Below, in pieces: positions 1 to 8,651 of a stretch of 21,902 nucleotides of DNA (positions are counted from its first letter, which is position 1; each line of letters opens with the position of its first letter). The notes below the pieces were generated by a model, which was not told the DNA's origin, ran no database searches, and saw only the letters and a list, made by a program, of their open reading frames with translations. The translations under genes and the position numbers were made by a program. Origin of the DNA: JBFLVQ01 sp040758525. GTDB taxonomy: Bacteria > Acidobacteriota > Blastocatellia > Chloracidobacteriales > JADJPF01. The stretch covers positions 1 to 21,902 of the forward strand of contig JBFLVQ010000076.1 of NCBI GenBank assembly GCA_040758525.1. The letters run 5' to 3'.

Positions 1-383
1 CCTAGACCTACTAAGAGTGTCAATCCATCAGGAAACCGTGGAGTAACTACCTGGTCAACAAACTGCTGAAATTGTGCTTCGGTTACTACTGTGCCATCCG
101 GTTTGGCGGAGCCAAAATAGAGTTCTGTGCGAGCAAAGCTAAACCCCTCAAAAGGCGCATCAGCAGGTTGTGTTGCTACTGCTGTTGAACCACTAGGCTC
201 GCCGGCTGTGAAGAGTTCTTTGTTGCGAATAAGACATTCTCGTATAGCTTTATTTACACTGGTGCTCTTTCTTGCACTAGCAGGATGCTCAAATGGTGAG
301 CCTTGCGGATCACTGGCAAACGCAGTGCTAGAAATGCTGAACATAATAATTAACACCAAGGTGGTGATAAAGTTTCTCTTCAT
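1..383 (-). CDS. Secreted DUF3574-family protein, 5' part (runs off the left edge)
   Basis: An open minus-strand frame of 127 codons starts at the ATG at 383-381 and continues past the window edge. A strong Shine-Dalgarno sequence (AAAGGAG) lies just upstream. The first 24 or so residues form a Sec signal peptide: basic MKRN start, hydrophobic core, and a signal peptidase I type AFA-S site. After a low-complexity linker the protein has RTELYFG, a KPDG turn, then VTPRFPDGLTLL. I recognise this series as the core of the DUF3574 family, small secreted proteins of unknown function. The C-terminal part is outside the window. It lies 488 bp downstream of the SurA-like gene in the same direction, so it probably has its own promoter. 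Function is unknown; the family call rests on motif memory, not on a search. Confidence 0.72.
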   Translation of the reverse strand, partial: MKRNFITTLVLIIMFSISSTAFASDPQGSPFEHPASARKSTSVNKAIRECLIRNKELFTAGEPSGSTAVATQPADAPFEGFSFARTELYFGSAKPDGTVVTEAQFQQFVDQVVTPRFPDGLTLLVGL

Positions 384-871
384 AATATATGGTCTCCTTT
401 TTGAAAATGTACCCGTTACTTCTGTTTTGTGCCCAATCAATGCGACACATCTTAATTAAGAATTAAGCCTTGAATGGTCCATAGCGCTTCTCTATGTCAC
501 CTCAATTCAGAGCCTCTGTATCCATACAACATCTGCTGCTACAATATGATTAGATACAATTACACACTCGACCTAACAATAGGCCTAAATTTATCGTCTC
601 AAAATTTAGTTAGATTAAAAGATATACTATCTAATGTACACTTCCCCTCTTACGCCCGTCTGCTTCACTATGGACGGTATATACAGTTAGGACAATATAT
701 CGCTATATTTTTTATTTTGGGATCGGCGCAAATTTACCATAGTAAACCTTACAATTACTATCCGTATTCTTACTATATTTTTTAAAAATTTTCCCTAAAT
801 TTAGCCATTTGAGGTTTATTAAGCCATTTGGCCGAACTACAGTCCGATCAATGGTGGCAGCTAACTAGCTA
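384..871. other. AT-rich intergenic region with short repeats, no supported gene
   Basis: This 488-bp stretch lies between the SurA-like gene and the DUF3574 gene. It is clearly richer in A and T than the flanking genes. It holds the 10-mer CCTAAATTTA at 584 and again at 794. The first copy is half of an inverted repeat (585-592 with 602-609, CTAAATTT/AAATTTAG). The second lies in the perfect palindrome CTAAATTTAG at 795-804. AGCCATTTG occurs twice, at 803-811 and 822-830. CTTAATTAAG (451-460) is palindromic and lies about 70 bp upstream of the DUF3574 start, where a promoter would be expected. No hairpin followed by a T tract is evident for ending the tamB operon. A plus-strand frame at 474-785 looks spurious. 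Confidence 0.6.
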
Positions 872-1525
872 CTAAAAGTGGGCCAGAATAACGATATCGG
901 CTTGTTGGCGGGCCTGCTCAAGGAAACGTTCGATTTCGCGATTGACGCGCTCTTCTATCAGGATCGATTCAATAAGCGCGCGTTCCTCATCGCTAGGCTG
1001 CTCGCCTGGTTTGATACCGCGTGCACGCAGCTTGGGCTGTAAGACATCCTTAAAATATTCCTGTATTTCACTATCTGTGATGATGGCAAAAGAGCGAAAG
1101 CGGAAATCGATATAATTGAGGATCTGTAAGCGCTGCTTCATAATATCGCGCGCGACATCACGAGTCAGTCCAACCCTACGTACTCGCTCATAGAAAATCT
1201 CTTCTGAAGGGAATCGCTTAATCAGGTCGCGTAAAGCATCGGCAATCTGATCGGTGGTCGGTTCCAAACGTGGCAATCGTTCTGCTTCTGCCAAGAGTAG
1301 ACGTTGATCGATAAGCTGGTTGAGCATCTGCCCCATAGTTTGAGGATCATCGTTAATCTCAACAACGCTTGGATCAAGAGTCAGTCCCCAGATAATATCA
1401 CTTTGTGTGACCGCTTCACCATTTACAATGGCAGCCAATTGATCAACAACTGTCTGTGCGTTTACTGTAACCGCCCAGCCAAGCCATATTACTAGAGCAG
1501 AAATAATCTTTATGTAAAGGCGCAT
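872..1525 (-). CDS. SurA-like periplasmic chaperone lacking a PPIase domain
   Basis: Probable periplasmic chaperone for outer-membrane proteins. A signal peptide (about 24 residues, ending near VNA-QT) is followed by the SurA N-domain pattern: AAIVNGEAVTQSDI, then LNQLIDQRLLLAEAERL, then paired helices to about residue 150. The C-terminal 40 residues (ESILIEERVNREIERFLEQ, then ADIVIL) resemble the closing helix and strand of SurA. At 217 residues it is about half of E. coli SurA (428), and no parvulin (rotamase) domain is present, so it corresponds to the chaperone core only. I chose the ATG at 1525. A TTG at 1531, overlapping the omp85 stop codon, is also possible and would add two residues. 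It is the last gene of the tamB-omp85 operon, which supports a role in outer-membrane protein delivery. It could instead be called a generic SurA N-domain protein. Confidence 0.78.
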   Translation of the reverse strand: MRLYIKIISALVIWLGWAVTVNAQTVVDQLAAIVNGEAVTQSDIIWGLTLDPSVVEINDDPQTMGQMLNQLIDQRLLLAEAERLPRLEPTTDQIADALRDLIKRFPSEEIFYERVRRVGLTRDVARDIMKQRLQILNYIDFRFRSFAIITDSEIQEYFKDVLQPKLRARGIKPGEQPSDEERALIESILIEERVNREIERFLEQARQQADIVILAHF

Positions 1526-1527
1526 AA

Positions 1528-4317
1528 TCAAAATGCCTGCCCAAAGCTAAAATGGAACTGCACACGCCGTTCCGGCGTGTTGGGATTTACCAGATAACCA
1601 ACATCAATACGTACTGGGCCTACTGGTGTGCTAACACGTAATCCCACACCTAGGGTATTGGAAAAATTGCTTACACGTATATCAGAGATAGTACGAAAAA
1701 CATTACCAGTATCATAGAAGAGCACTCCACCAAGTTGACTAGAGAGTGGAAAGCGTAATTCGGAATTGAGTATTAATAACGCATTGCCACCTAATGGCTG
1801 TCCTGTAGTGAGACTGCGTGGACCGGCTTTTTCAAAACTGAAACCACGCAATGTATTGGCGCCGCCAGCAAAAAAGCGCTCACTGATAGGTAGCCGTACT
1901 CGATCATCAAAACTATGTGCCAAGCCCATCTGTGTGTTGGAGGCAAAGATCACACGTGGCTCATTTAGCACTCGCAGGTAATGTTGATGACTGGCAAAGA
2001 AGCGTATAAACTCTCGCTCACTTCCCAATGCCACACTTGCCACCGATAGGTCCCCAGTTGTAAACGTACCTTTTGTTGCATTAAAAATGCTATCACGTGT
2101 GTCACGAATAAAAGCTCCTGATAGACGTCCCAAGGTGATCGGTTGTTGGTCACGATCTAAGTCAGCACTATCAGTTATCAAGTTAAAAACTTTTACATCC
2201 TCAAAAGTATAGCGAAAGATCAGCTCACTGGTCTCACTCAAACGTCGCTCAAGCTGTAATAGCGCAGCAAAGCGGCGTGAATCGAAACTAACATCTTCAC
2301 GACGTTGGAAGAAAAAGACCGCCAATGGATTAACCGGCAGACCAAAGGGTCGTGGAAATTGGTAAGAGACTTGTGCCAACTGTTCACGACGACTGCCACG
2401 TAGCGTCAATGTAGCAGTCTGTAGTCGCCCTAAAAAATTGGCATTCGAGATCTGGAATTGGCCACGCGGTCCATCTTCACTCTGATAACCGAAGCCATAG
2501 ATCAATGTATAAGGCTGCGATTCAATGGTTTCAACAAAGACATCATGTAGTGCGCGCCCATCACCATTGCGACTGATAAATTCACTATGGATGACAGCAA
2601 TACGAAAGGCACCGGTAGCATAGAGTTGCTGCTCACTCTTGCTGAAATCTTCTCGCTTAAGCAGATCTCCCTCTTGAAAAGTGAGATATTTGCGTATTGC
2701 ACGTTCGCTGGAACGGCCACGGTTGTTGACAATAATGCGATTGATGAGCACTTGATCACCTTCCTCTACACGGAAGACGATACGCACTCGTTGATCATCC
2801 AACTTGGTTACTTCAGTTTCGACTTCTGCTTCGGCAAAACCCTCTTTACTATAGAAGGTAAGCAATGCCTCTATATCTTCGTTGAGGCGGCTATTTGAGA
2901 AGTAGGGAATATCACGTTCTGGTAGATTTGCCCGCAGTTCTTCATCAGAGAAGCGTATACGGCCACGGAATCTGACTTCATCCACCATTATACGCAATCC
3001 TTTATCAACCACGAAAGTTATGATCAGATTCTCATTATTGGGTGAGACGCCTAAGCGGCGTTCTTGCACAGTAGCTTGAGTGTAGCCTAGATCCTTCAGT
3101 TTGGCCGCGATCGTCTGGCTATCTTGGACAAGATAATCCTGACTAGTGATACCACGTGATAAGAAGGAGGCTTCACGAGACTTCATATCATCAACAATAG
3201 TCTCATAAGTGAATTCATCAACGCCTAGCATACGTATGTCAGCAACACGATAACGCCGGCCACGATCGACTGTATATATGATCTTAAGACTATCTTTATC
3301 AGGTTGCTCTGTATGCGTAGTAATATCGGCGAAAAAGAATCCTTCACGTTGCACTAATTCGAGCAATCGCAATCGTCCTTCTTCAATCGCAAACTCATCA
3401 ACACCGCCCTGTTGTAATAATGGTAAGGTTTTGCGTAACCGCTCCGGTTTTACTTCAATTCCTTCAACAAGTACTTCTACTTGGGGACCGGAGTAGACGG
3501 TTAAACTCAAGTTCACCGTATTGTTTTCACTATCATAGCTGACCATAGGTGCGCTAATACGAGGATCTAGATAGCCAGCGATAATATGGCGCTTGCGTAA
3601 TAGCTCAATATCAGACTGTAGCTGCAGGCGAGTAAAGACACCACCTGTTAAGGTCTTGAGACCACTTATATCAACCTTGTTATCACCTATGATATCGAAG
3701 CGAGCTACTTTTGCCTGTTCGCCAGGCATGATGATAAAGTTAACAACTGCACGACCACTCACTGGATCAGGCTTTACACTAGTATCCACACGCACTTGGA
3801 AATAACCTGTCTCTTGATAGAATTCGACCAGATTCTCTGCCGAACGATCAATATTGGGTTGTGAGACTTTCGCGCCTGGATCGAGTCCTACTACACGTGG
3901 TTGTAGATCCATTTCAGGAAAGATCAATTGACCTGAGAATGTCACTTTATCAACACGCAATTGGCGGGTAACAAGAAACTGCAATATTACTCCATTGGCG
4001 CTATTATTGGCTTGCACTTTAACATTGGCAGCACGTCCTGATTTGTATAGCTTGAGAATTGCTTCGCGAATTTTACCAACAGAATACTCTTCACCAGGAA
4101 GGATATTGATAATATCAAAGAACTCTCCTTGATCAGCCGTCTCTTTCAAACCTTCGAAACCGATCTCTACACGGGCAATCCGTTTGCCTTGGAATTGTGT
4201 TACCGACTGGGCAGATGTTACAACAGGCATGGCTGCCGCTAGCAGAGCCAGCATAGCGCAGAGTAGTAACAGGCGAGGCAAACTAGAATCGTTTGCGGAA
4301 ACGCACGTCAAACCCAT
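1528..4317 (-). CDS. bamA: Omp85-family outer-membrane assembly protein (BamA/TamA type) with about seven POTRA domains
   Basis: Outer-membrane beta-barrel insertase. A signal peptide (hydrophobic core LLLLCAMLALLAAAM, cleavage near TSA-Q) precedes seven POTRA-like repeats at about residues 45-116, 119-198, 201-276, 278-352, 355-440, 441-518 and 521-599. Each begins with a strand such as RIARVEI, LRVDKVTFSG, KVARFDIIG or VDEVRFRG. The Omp85 barrel fills about 602-929. It carries the conserved loop-6 motif LRGF at 823-826 and ends in an aromatic strand with terminal Phe. About 929 residues fits seven POTRAs; canonical BamA has five in about 810. The ATG at 4317 has AGGA eight bases upstream. 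ATG 4326 and TTG 4281 are alternatives. It overlaps the tamB 3' end by 35 nt. The neighbouring tamB makes a TamA-like role possible, so the symbol is tentative. Confidence 0.85.
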   Translation of the reverse strand: MGLTCVSANDSSLPRLLLLCAMLALLAAAMPVVTSAQSVTQFQGKRIARVEIGFEGLKETADQGEFFDIINILPGEEYSVGKIREAILKLYKSGRAANVKVQANNSANGVILQFLVTRQLRVDKVTFSGQLIFPEMDLQPRVVGLDPGAKVSQPNIDRSAENLVEFYQETGYFQVRVDTSVKPDPVSGRAVVNFIIMPGEQAKVARFDIIGDNKVDISGLKTLTGGVFTRLQLQSDIELLRKRHIIAGYLDPRISAPMVSYDSENNTVNLSLTVYSGPQVEVLVEGIEVKPERLRKTLPLLQQGGVDEFAIEEGRLRLLELVQREGFFFADITTHTEQPDKDSLKIIYTVDRGRRYRVADIRMLGVDEFTYETIVDDMKSREASFLSRGITSQDYLVQDSQTIAAKLKDLGYTQATVQERRLGVSPNNENLIITFVVDKGLRIMVDEVRFRGRIRFSDEELRANLPERDIPYFSNSRLNEDIEALLTFYSKEGFAEAEVETEVTKLDDQRVRIVFRVEEGDQVLINRIIVNNRGRSSERAIRKYLTFQEGDLLKREDFSKSEQQLYATGAFRIAVIHSEFISRNGDGRALHDVFVETIESQPYTLIYGFGYQSEDGPRGQFQISNANFLGRLQTATLTLRGSRREQLAQVSYQFPRPFGLPVNPLAVFFFQRREDVSFDSRRFAALLQLERRLSETSELIFRYTFEDVKVFNLITDSADLDRDQQPITLGRLSGAFIRDTRDSIFNATKGTFTTGDLSVASVALGSEREFIRFFASHQHYLRVLNEPRVIFASNTQMGLAHSFDDRVRLPISERFFAGGANTLRGFSFEKAGPRSLTTGQPLGGNALLILNSELRFPLSSQLGGVLFYDTGNVFRTISDIRVSNFSNTLGVGLRVSTPVGPVRIDVGYLVNPNTPERRVQFHFSFGQAF

Positions 4318-7300
4318 ACGAGCCATCCTGATCGCGTGTACCGATCACAGAAATGTTACGGTTGATCTGGTACTCTATGACGACAATCTGTTCCTGACCA
4401 GTGGTAACGTTAGTAGAATAGGTCAGTGAGAGATCCTTGGTGATACGCCGGCCAATCGTAATACGTGCGGTTGGATCTGAACCACGGCCAGCTAGCAATG
4501 GATCGATCTGGAATCGATTAAGACCAAAGAGGCGTCCTGTACGCTCTTCTACTCGTTCGGAGAGGCTTTCAGTAAGAATGCTCACGGCTGTTCCTAGGCG
4601 TGTCTGAGTTTCTATTGATTGTGAACTAACCCCTGGTGGCGGTAGCTGTCCAGTAGTAAGTAGCGTAATAATATCGGACTGCGATAATGATGGTTCAGAA
4701 CGTAGTACTGGCATAAGACGATCTAGTGTACCGGCCATAGTGAGTATAATACGATAACCACGCAATTCCGTATCGGCTTCTACATCAAATCGTGCGCGCC
4801 CGCTACGTGTTTCTGGGAAATCCACGATACCCCGAGTAATGTTGTATCGGTCATTGCGTAAGAAGAGTGTACCACGACTAACACTGGCACGCCCTGAGAT
4901 CACTGGCTCGTTAATTGGACCAATCACTTTTATTGAGGCATTACCCACTAGATCGGCAAGATTGTTACGTATCACAATTGAATCCTGTGCTATCAAGCTT
5001 AGATTCAGGCTAAGACTGTTACCAAAAGCCAGTTCACTACTTAAATTCGCCCGACTACCGCTAAGAATCAGGCTGGTAAGATCGATATCGTCAGTATACT
5101 CAGTACGTCGTAAGTTCACACTGCCAGATAGGAATTGGCTACGTGGACTACCTTGTAACACTAGATCCGCATCCATTAGTGAGCGTACCGATTCTGGATA
5201 GTTCATACGTACACTATCGGCCTTCACATTAACACGGAAACGGCTTGGCACTAATCCTTTTTCAAATATTGCCCCACCGCCAATACGCACCTGTCCACTG
5301 CCTGCCTTGGCAGTGAAATTCTCCAGCACAGCACGATTGGCAGTAAAGAGCATTTGTCCATTACCTTCCTGTATTGCTAGGGGAAAACCTATATAACGTA
5401 TAGAAACATCTTTCAATTCCATTGAACCAGTAAAACGCACCTGTCCACTTGAACTGCCATAGCTGGCACTTATATCGGCAGTCCCATTGACAAACAGCGA
5501 GCGGGAGATGGTATTAAGCAATCGCAGGTTCACTTGGCCACGCATTACCAGTGATGAAGCCGTGCCAGCAACGATACTACCAGTTACACCAAAACTGGTA
5601 CCTTCACCCTTGATATTAAAATTGCGGAAAGTGACATGTTTTGCGCTGGCTTCAATGATCACTGGTCCATCATTAGTAGCAACGTAACTAACATCCTCCT
5701 CATCCTGCGCCTCTACTTGTAGTTTAAGACGCTCTATATCAGTAATGAATTTGATCTCACTTAAACCAATTCCCTCTTCAGTGGCAAGTGGACCACGAAT
5801 CTTTATACGACCATTGGCAATCGCCTCTAGTCGTGGTGGCAATTCCAGAAAGAGTCCAAAAAGCGGTATTACTGAACGCTCTTTCATTACAATCTCAGCT
5901 TCTAGGGGAAAATCACCGGCAAGCTTGATACGACCAGCGACCTGATATGGTCGCTGTTGATAGATGGCTTTCAAATTCACGTCTGCATCAACACCAGCAG
6001 CATGCGCAGTCAATTCAAAATCGCCTAACGATACTTTGCCAAGACCCAATTGTTGACTGTACACACGTAGATCAAAGACCGGTTTATTAGTGTTGCCGGC
6101 ACCTTGTACTTGAATAGAGATATTGCCAGTAGCAGGCAAGCCACGCTCACGTAATGCATCTGTAAAGCCAGCTAGATCGATATGATCGCTTTTCAGATCA
6201 AGTCGGTAATCACCTGTGCCAGTATGATAACTAGCAGCACCTGTAATTGCACCCGCCGGTAGACCAAGCGCAATACGGCTAAAATTGAGTTGATCATTCT
6301 GTACAATAAACTTCACAGCAAAAGTACGGAAGTTTCCTTGTGGATGTGAATTCTCTACACTGATATCAAGCTTGCCTTCCATCTGAGCAAGTAACTTACC
6401 TGTATTAGTGCCCTCTTCTGCATGGCCTAGCTTGACCAGTTCAATCATGCCTGGCAATCTCTTGAGGTTGATCTCACCATTGATCTCACCTTGAAAATTT
6501 TTCAATGCTGTGAAGAGTGGCAGCAGTCGCGCTTGCAATGCAAAACGTTGGCCAGCACGTACAGCGGCAGGCGAGAGACGAAAAGACTTAAAAAGCAATC
6601 CAGCTTGAGTCTCACCACCCTCTGCAAGAGCAGTCTCAACATTAATATCGATACGCCCACTACCTGATTGTATTAGTGCACCTTGCACAGAAGAATATTG
6701 ATTATGTAGGTAACGAACCTGTCCATTGAACTGCCCTACTTCCTCTTGCTCACTGATAATACGTTCAACAAAGAGTTGTCCAATAACATTAGGCGATTTC
6801 AGTGCTCCCTCAATTGTGCCAGCAAAATTGAAGCGTCCTAAAATATCGATCTGGCGTAACGATTCTTGTGCAGTAATCAGATTGAGTTGTTCAACTAGAC
6901 GGCGCGCCTCTTCAATCTGCTGAGAATCTACCTTTACATTCAACTTGATTGTTTGCTGGCTAGCTGTGCCACTTAATGAAACTGTGGTCTTGCCCCCAAT
7001 AAATTCGGCTTGACGAATCTGTAATGTATTGCCGGCAAATGCACCTTCGAACTCGCCACTTAGTGGCAATGTCTGTGTATATTGTGAATTGGCAATTGTG
7101 TTACCTTGAAAGTCAACTTTTATTTGTCCTGAAATAGCATTGAATTTTAGTCCTGGCCAACTTGCCTCAACCAGACCTTTGACTTTACCAGCGAGTATAT
7201 CTGGTCGAGTTAGTAGCGAAGCATTCAAGGTAGTTAGATCAATACCTTCAAATTTGAGTTTAAGTCGAGAGCGACTCTCATTAAGCGCAAGGTTGGCGGT

Positions 7301-8401
7301 GCCTTGTGCCTGCCCGCCCCAAAGACCTATTTCAAAATCGGCCAGTTCAATTGCATCCGGTGTGGCTCGTAGTGAACCCTGTAGGGCTTTAACAGTAATA
7401 CGTTGATACTGTGCGCCACCCAAGCGTAATGCGCCAGTAAGTGTCAGTTGATTGCCCATAGAGGCAAGTTCACTCTGCAGATCGAAATCGGTTGCATGTA
7501 GCCCATGCGCATTTAGATCGGCAGAAGTAAACTGTCCTTGAAAGCGATAATCACTACCCTGACCAGTGAGATGACCACGCACCTCAGCCTGTCCAGTTAG
7601 CGGTTGTTCTGGTAGGAAAGTTTTACTTATCGCAGCAAGATCAATTTTAGTATAGAGATTGAGATCATAGCTGAGTGCACGCCAATCTTTTATTTCACCA
7701 CTTAAGGTTGCACTAGCAATAGGCGTCTGGAAAGTGATCGACTGAATTTCTGCACGTTCCTTGAGGGTACGTGCGCGCGCAGCAAATTGCTCAAGCTCTA
7801 TGACACGACTCTGATATTTCAGTTGGCATTGTTGAGTACGTAAGCTGATCTGACTGCCTCCTGCTAAACTAGGCACAGCAGTCAATTCAAATTGATTGAA
7901 TTGACCGCTAAAATCGATACGCTGGTCTGCATATATGATCTGGCCACTATTAAGTGCAACAACAGCACTAGCCAGTTGTGGTTGTTCCTGATTGTTAGTT
8001 TCAGGGGGCAATTTAATGGCAGCAAAATTGGCGCGACCTTGTGCATCAAAGCTTACGTAAATACGCGGCTCACTAACAACCAGATCCTTTAGTTCAAACT
8101 TACCAGCAAACAGATCGCGGGCGCGTACCTTTATATAGACATGGCCTGCAGCAAGAATAGGTTGCTCTCTATTATCACAGGCAGAGATTTTTAGGTTAAT
8201 AAATTCAGCCTGTAGCGCAAAGGGATCAACACGTAACTGTTCGGCTTCCAGACAGAGGTTATATTTCTCTAACTCACGATCGATGCGATGACTGAGCCAG
8301 TCACGGAAACTATTACCTTGTAGCCAGTAAAGCAGGCCCAGCAGAAGCAGGGCAAAGATAACCGCGGTCGCCAGCGCAACTCGAAAAGTTCTCTTTCGCA
8401 T
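4283..8401 (-). CDS. tamB: TamB/YtfN family translocation and assembly module protein
   Basis: Very large (1372 residues) inner-membrane-anchored periplasmic protein of the AsmA/TamB bridge class. Family members span the periplasm as a beta-rich groove, partner with Omp85 proteins, and are implicated in autotransporter assembly and phospholipid transport. A basic N-terminus (MRKRTFR) leads into one membrane segment at about residues 8-28, giving a signal anchor. The long middle is repetitive amphipathic beta strands. The last 300 or so residues are the TamB C-terminal (DUF490) domain, with the typical DIITLLTTGQ near 1240 and a beta-rich finish ending RFRKRF. I chose the ATG at 8401 because it directly starts the signal anchor. 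A TTG at 8437 in frame lacks a ribosome binding site. A short ORF ends eight bases upstream. The next gene, an Omp85 protein, overlaps its 3' end, matching the tamA-tamB pairing known elsewhere. Confidence 0.9.
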   Translation of the reverse strand: MRKRTFRVALATAVIFALLLLGLLYWLQGNSFRDWLSHRIDRELEKYNLCLEAEQLRVDPFALQAEFINLKISACDNREQPILAAGHVYIKVRARDLFAGKFELKDLVVSEPRIYVSFDAQGRANFAAIKLPPETNNQEQPQLASAVVALNSGQIIYADQRIDFSGQFNQFELTAVPSLAGGSQISLRTQQCQLKYQSRVIELEQFAARARTLKERAEIQSITFQTPIASATLSGEIKDWRALSYDLNLYTKIDLAAISKTFLPEQPLTGQAEVRGHLTGQGSDYRFQGQFTSADLNAHGLHATDFDLQSELASMGNQLTLTGALRLGGAQYQRITVKALQGSLRATPDAIELADFEIGLWGGQAQGTANLALNESRSRLKLKFEGIDLTTLNASLLTRPDILAGKVKGLVEASWPGLKFNAISGQIKVDFQGNTIANSQYTQTLPLSGEFEGAFAGNTLQIRQAEFIGGKTTVSLSGTASQQTIKLNVKVDSQQIEEARRLVEQLNLITAQESLRQIDILGRFNFAGTIEGALKSPNVIGQLFVERIISEQEEVGQFNGQVRYLHNQYSSVQGALIQSGSGRIDINVETALAEGGETQAGLLFKSFRLSPAAVRAGQRFALQARLLPLFTALKNFQGEINGEINLKRLPGMIELVKLGHAEEGTNTGKLLAQMEGKLDISVENSHPQGNFRTFAVKFIVQNDQLNFSRIALGLPAGAITGAASYHTGTGDYRLDLKSDHIDLAGFTDALRERGLPATGNISIQVQGAGNTNKPVFDLRVYSQQLGLGKVSLGDFELTAHAAGVDADVNLKAIYQQRPYQVAGRIKLAGDFPLEAEIVMKERSVIPLFGLFLELPPRLEAIANGRIKIRGPLATEEGIGLSEIKFITDIERLKLQVEAQDEEDVSYVATNDGPVIIEASAKHVTFRNFNIKGEGTSFGVTGSIVAGTASSLVMRGQVNLRLLNTISRSLFVNGTADISASYGSSSGQVRFTGSMELKDVSIRYIGFPLAIQEGNGQMLFTANRAVLENFTAKAGSGQVRIGGGAIFEKGLVPSRFRVNVKADSVRMNYPESVRSLMDADLVLQGSPRSQFLSGSVNLRRTEYTDDIDLTSLILSGSRANLSSELAFGNSLSLNLSLIAQDSIVIRNNLADLVGNASIKVIGPINEPVISGRASVSRGTLFLRNDRYNITRGIVDFPETRSGRARFDVEADTELRGYRIILTMAGTLDRLMPVLRSEPSLSQSDIITLLTTGQLPPPGVSSQSIETQTRLGTAVSILTESLSERVEERTGRLFGLNRFQIDPLLAGRGSDPTARITIGRRITKDLSLTYSTNVTTGQEQIVVIEYQINRNISVIGTRDQDGSYGFDVRFRKRF

Positions 8402-8409
8402 AAGTACGA

Positions 8410-8457
8410 TTAAACAGTGACCAGCGACAAATGACAAGAGGCAAGTAGAATAATCAT
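8410..8457 (-). CDS. Possible 15-codon leader ORF ahead of tamB
   Basis: ATG at 8457-8455 is preceded by AGGAGAAGG, the best ribosome binding site upstream of tamB. It has the same spacing as the AAGGAGAAGC-ATG of proS in this window. It encodes MIILLASCHLSLVTV and stops with TAA, eight bases before the tamB ATG and out of frame with it. The tamB ATG has no obvious Shine-Dalgarno of its own. Re-initiation after this short ORF could therefore set tamB translation. This is inference from sequence layout. The peptide matches nothing I know. Confidence 0.35.
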   Translation of the reverse strand: MIILLASCHLSLVTV

Positions 8458-8530
8458 CCTTCTCCTTCTGACAAACGCTATCTAATCGCCCTCAATTCTG
8501 ATCATATTAGCTCGTCACTCGTCACTTCGA

Positions 8531-8579
8531 AAATAACAGAGGGGGCCACAAGCAACCTTACAGTAATCTTGTTGCCCCC
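8531..8579 (-). terminator. Hairpin terminator downstream of the ribBA-like gene
   Basis: Arms at 8568-8579 and 8541-8552 (read on the minus strand, GGGGGCAACAAG and CTTGTGGCCCCC) pair over 12 bases with one mismatch, across a 15-base loop. A T-rich but interrupted tail, TCTGTTATTTT, follows on the minus strand. It lies about 70 bp past the ribBA-like stop and before tamB, so it would separate the two transcription units. Confidence 0.6.
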
Positions 8580-8651
8580 GTAGAGGAAGAGGCTCTTTAC
8601 AACAACTTAGTGAAGCGAAATCAGTAATTGGTTGCCCAGTCCGCTTAATAC

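Noticed and set aside
127..459. Plus-strand ORF of 110 codons overlapping the DUF3574 gene
   Set aside because: Lies antisense to a frame with a clear signal peptide, strong ribosome site and recognisable family motifs.
585..609. CTAAATTT/AAATTTAG hairpin as a terminator for the tamB operon
   Set aside because: The stem is almost all A-T, no T tract follows on the minus strand, and it is over 260 bp past the last stop codon.
474..785. Plus-strand ORF of 103 codons in the AT-rich gap
   Set aside because: Rich in Tyr, Ile and Leu as expected from translating AT-rich noncoding DNA; no ribosome binding site, no domain, and opposite to the local gene direction.
8512..8525. Tandem TCGTCAC x2 as a repeat array or operator
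   Set aside because: Only two 7-bp copies; not enough to call a feature.
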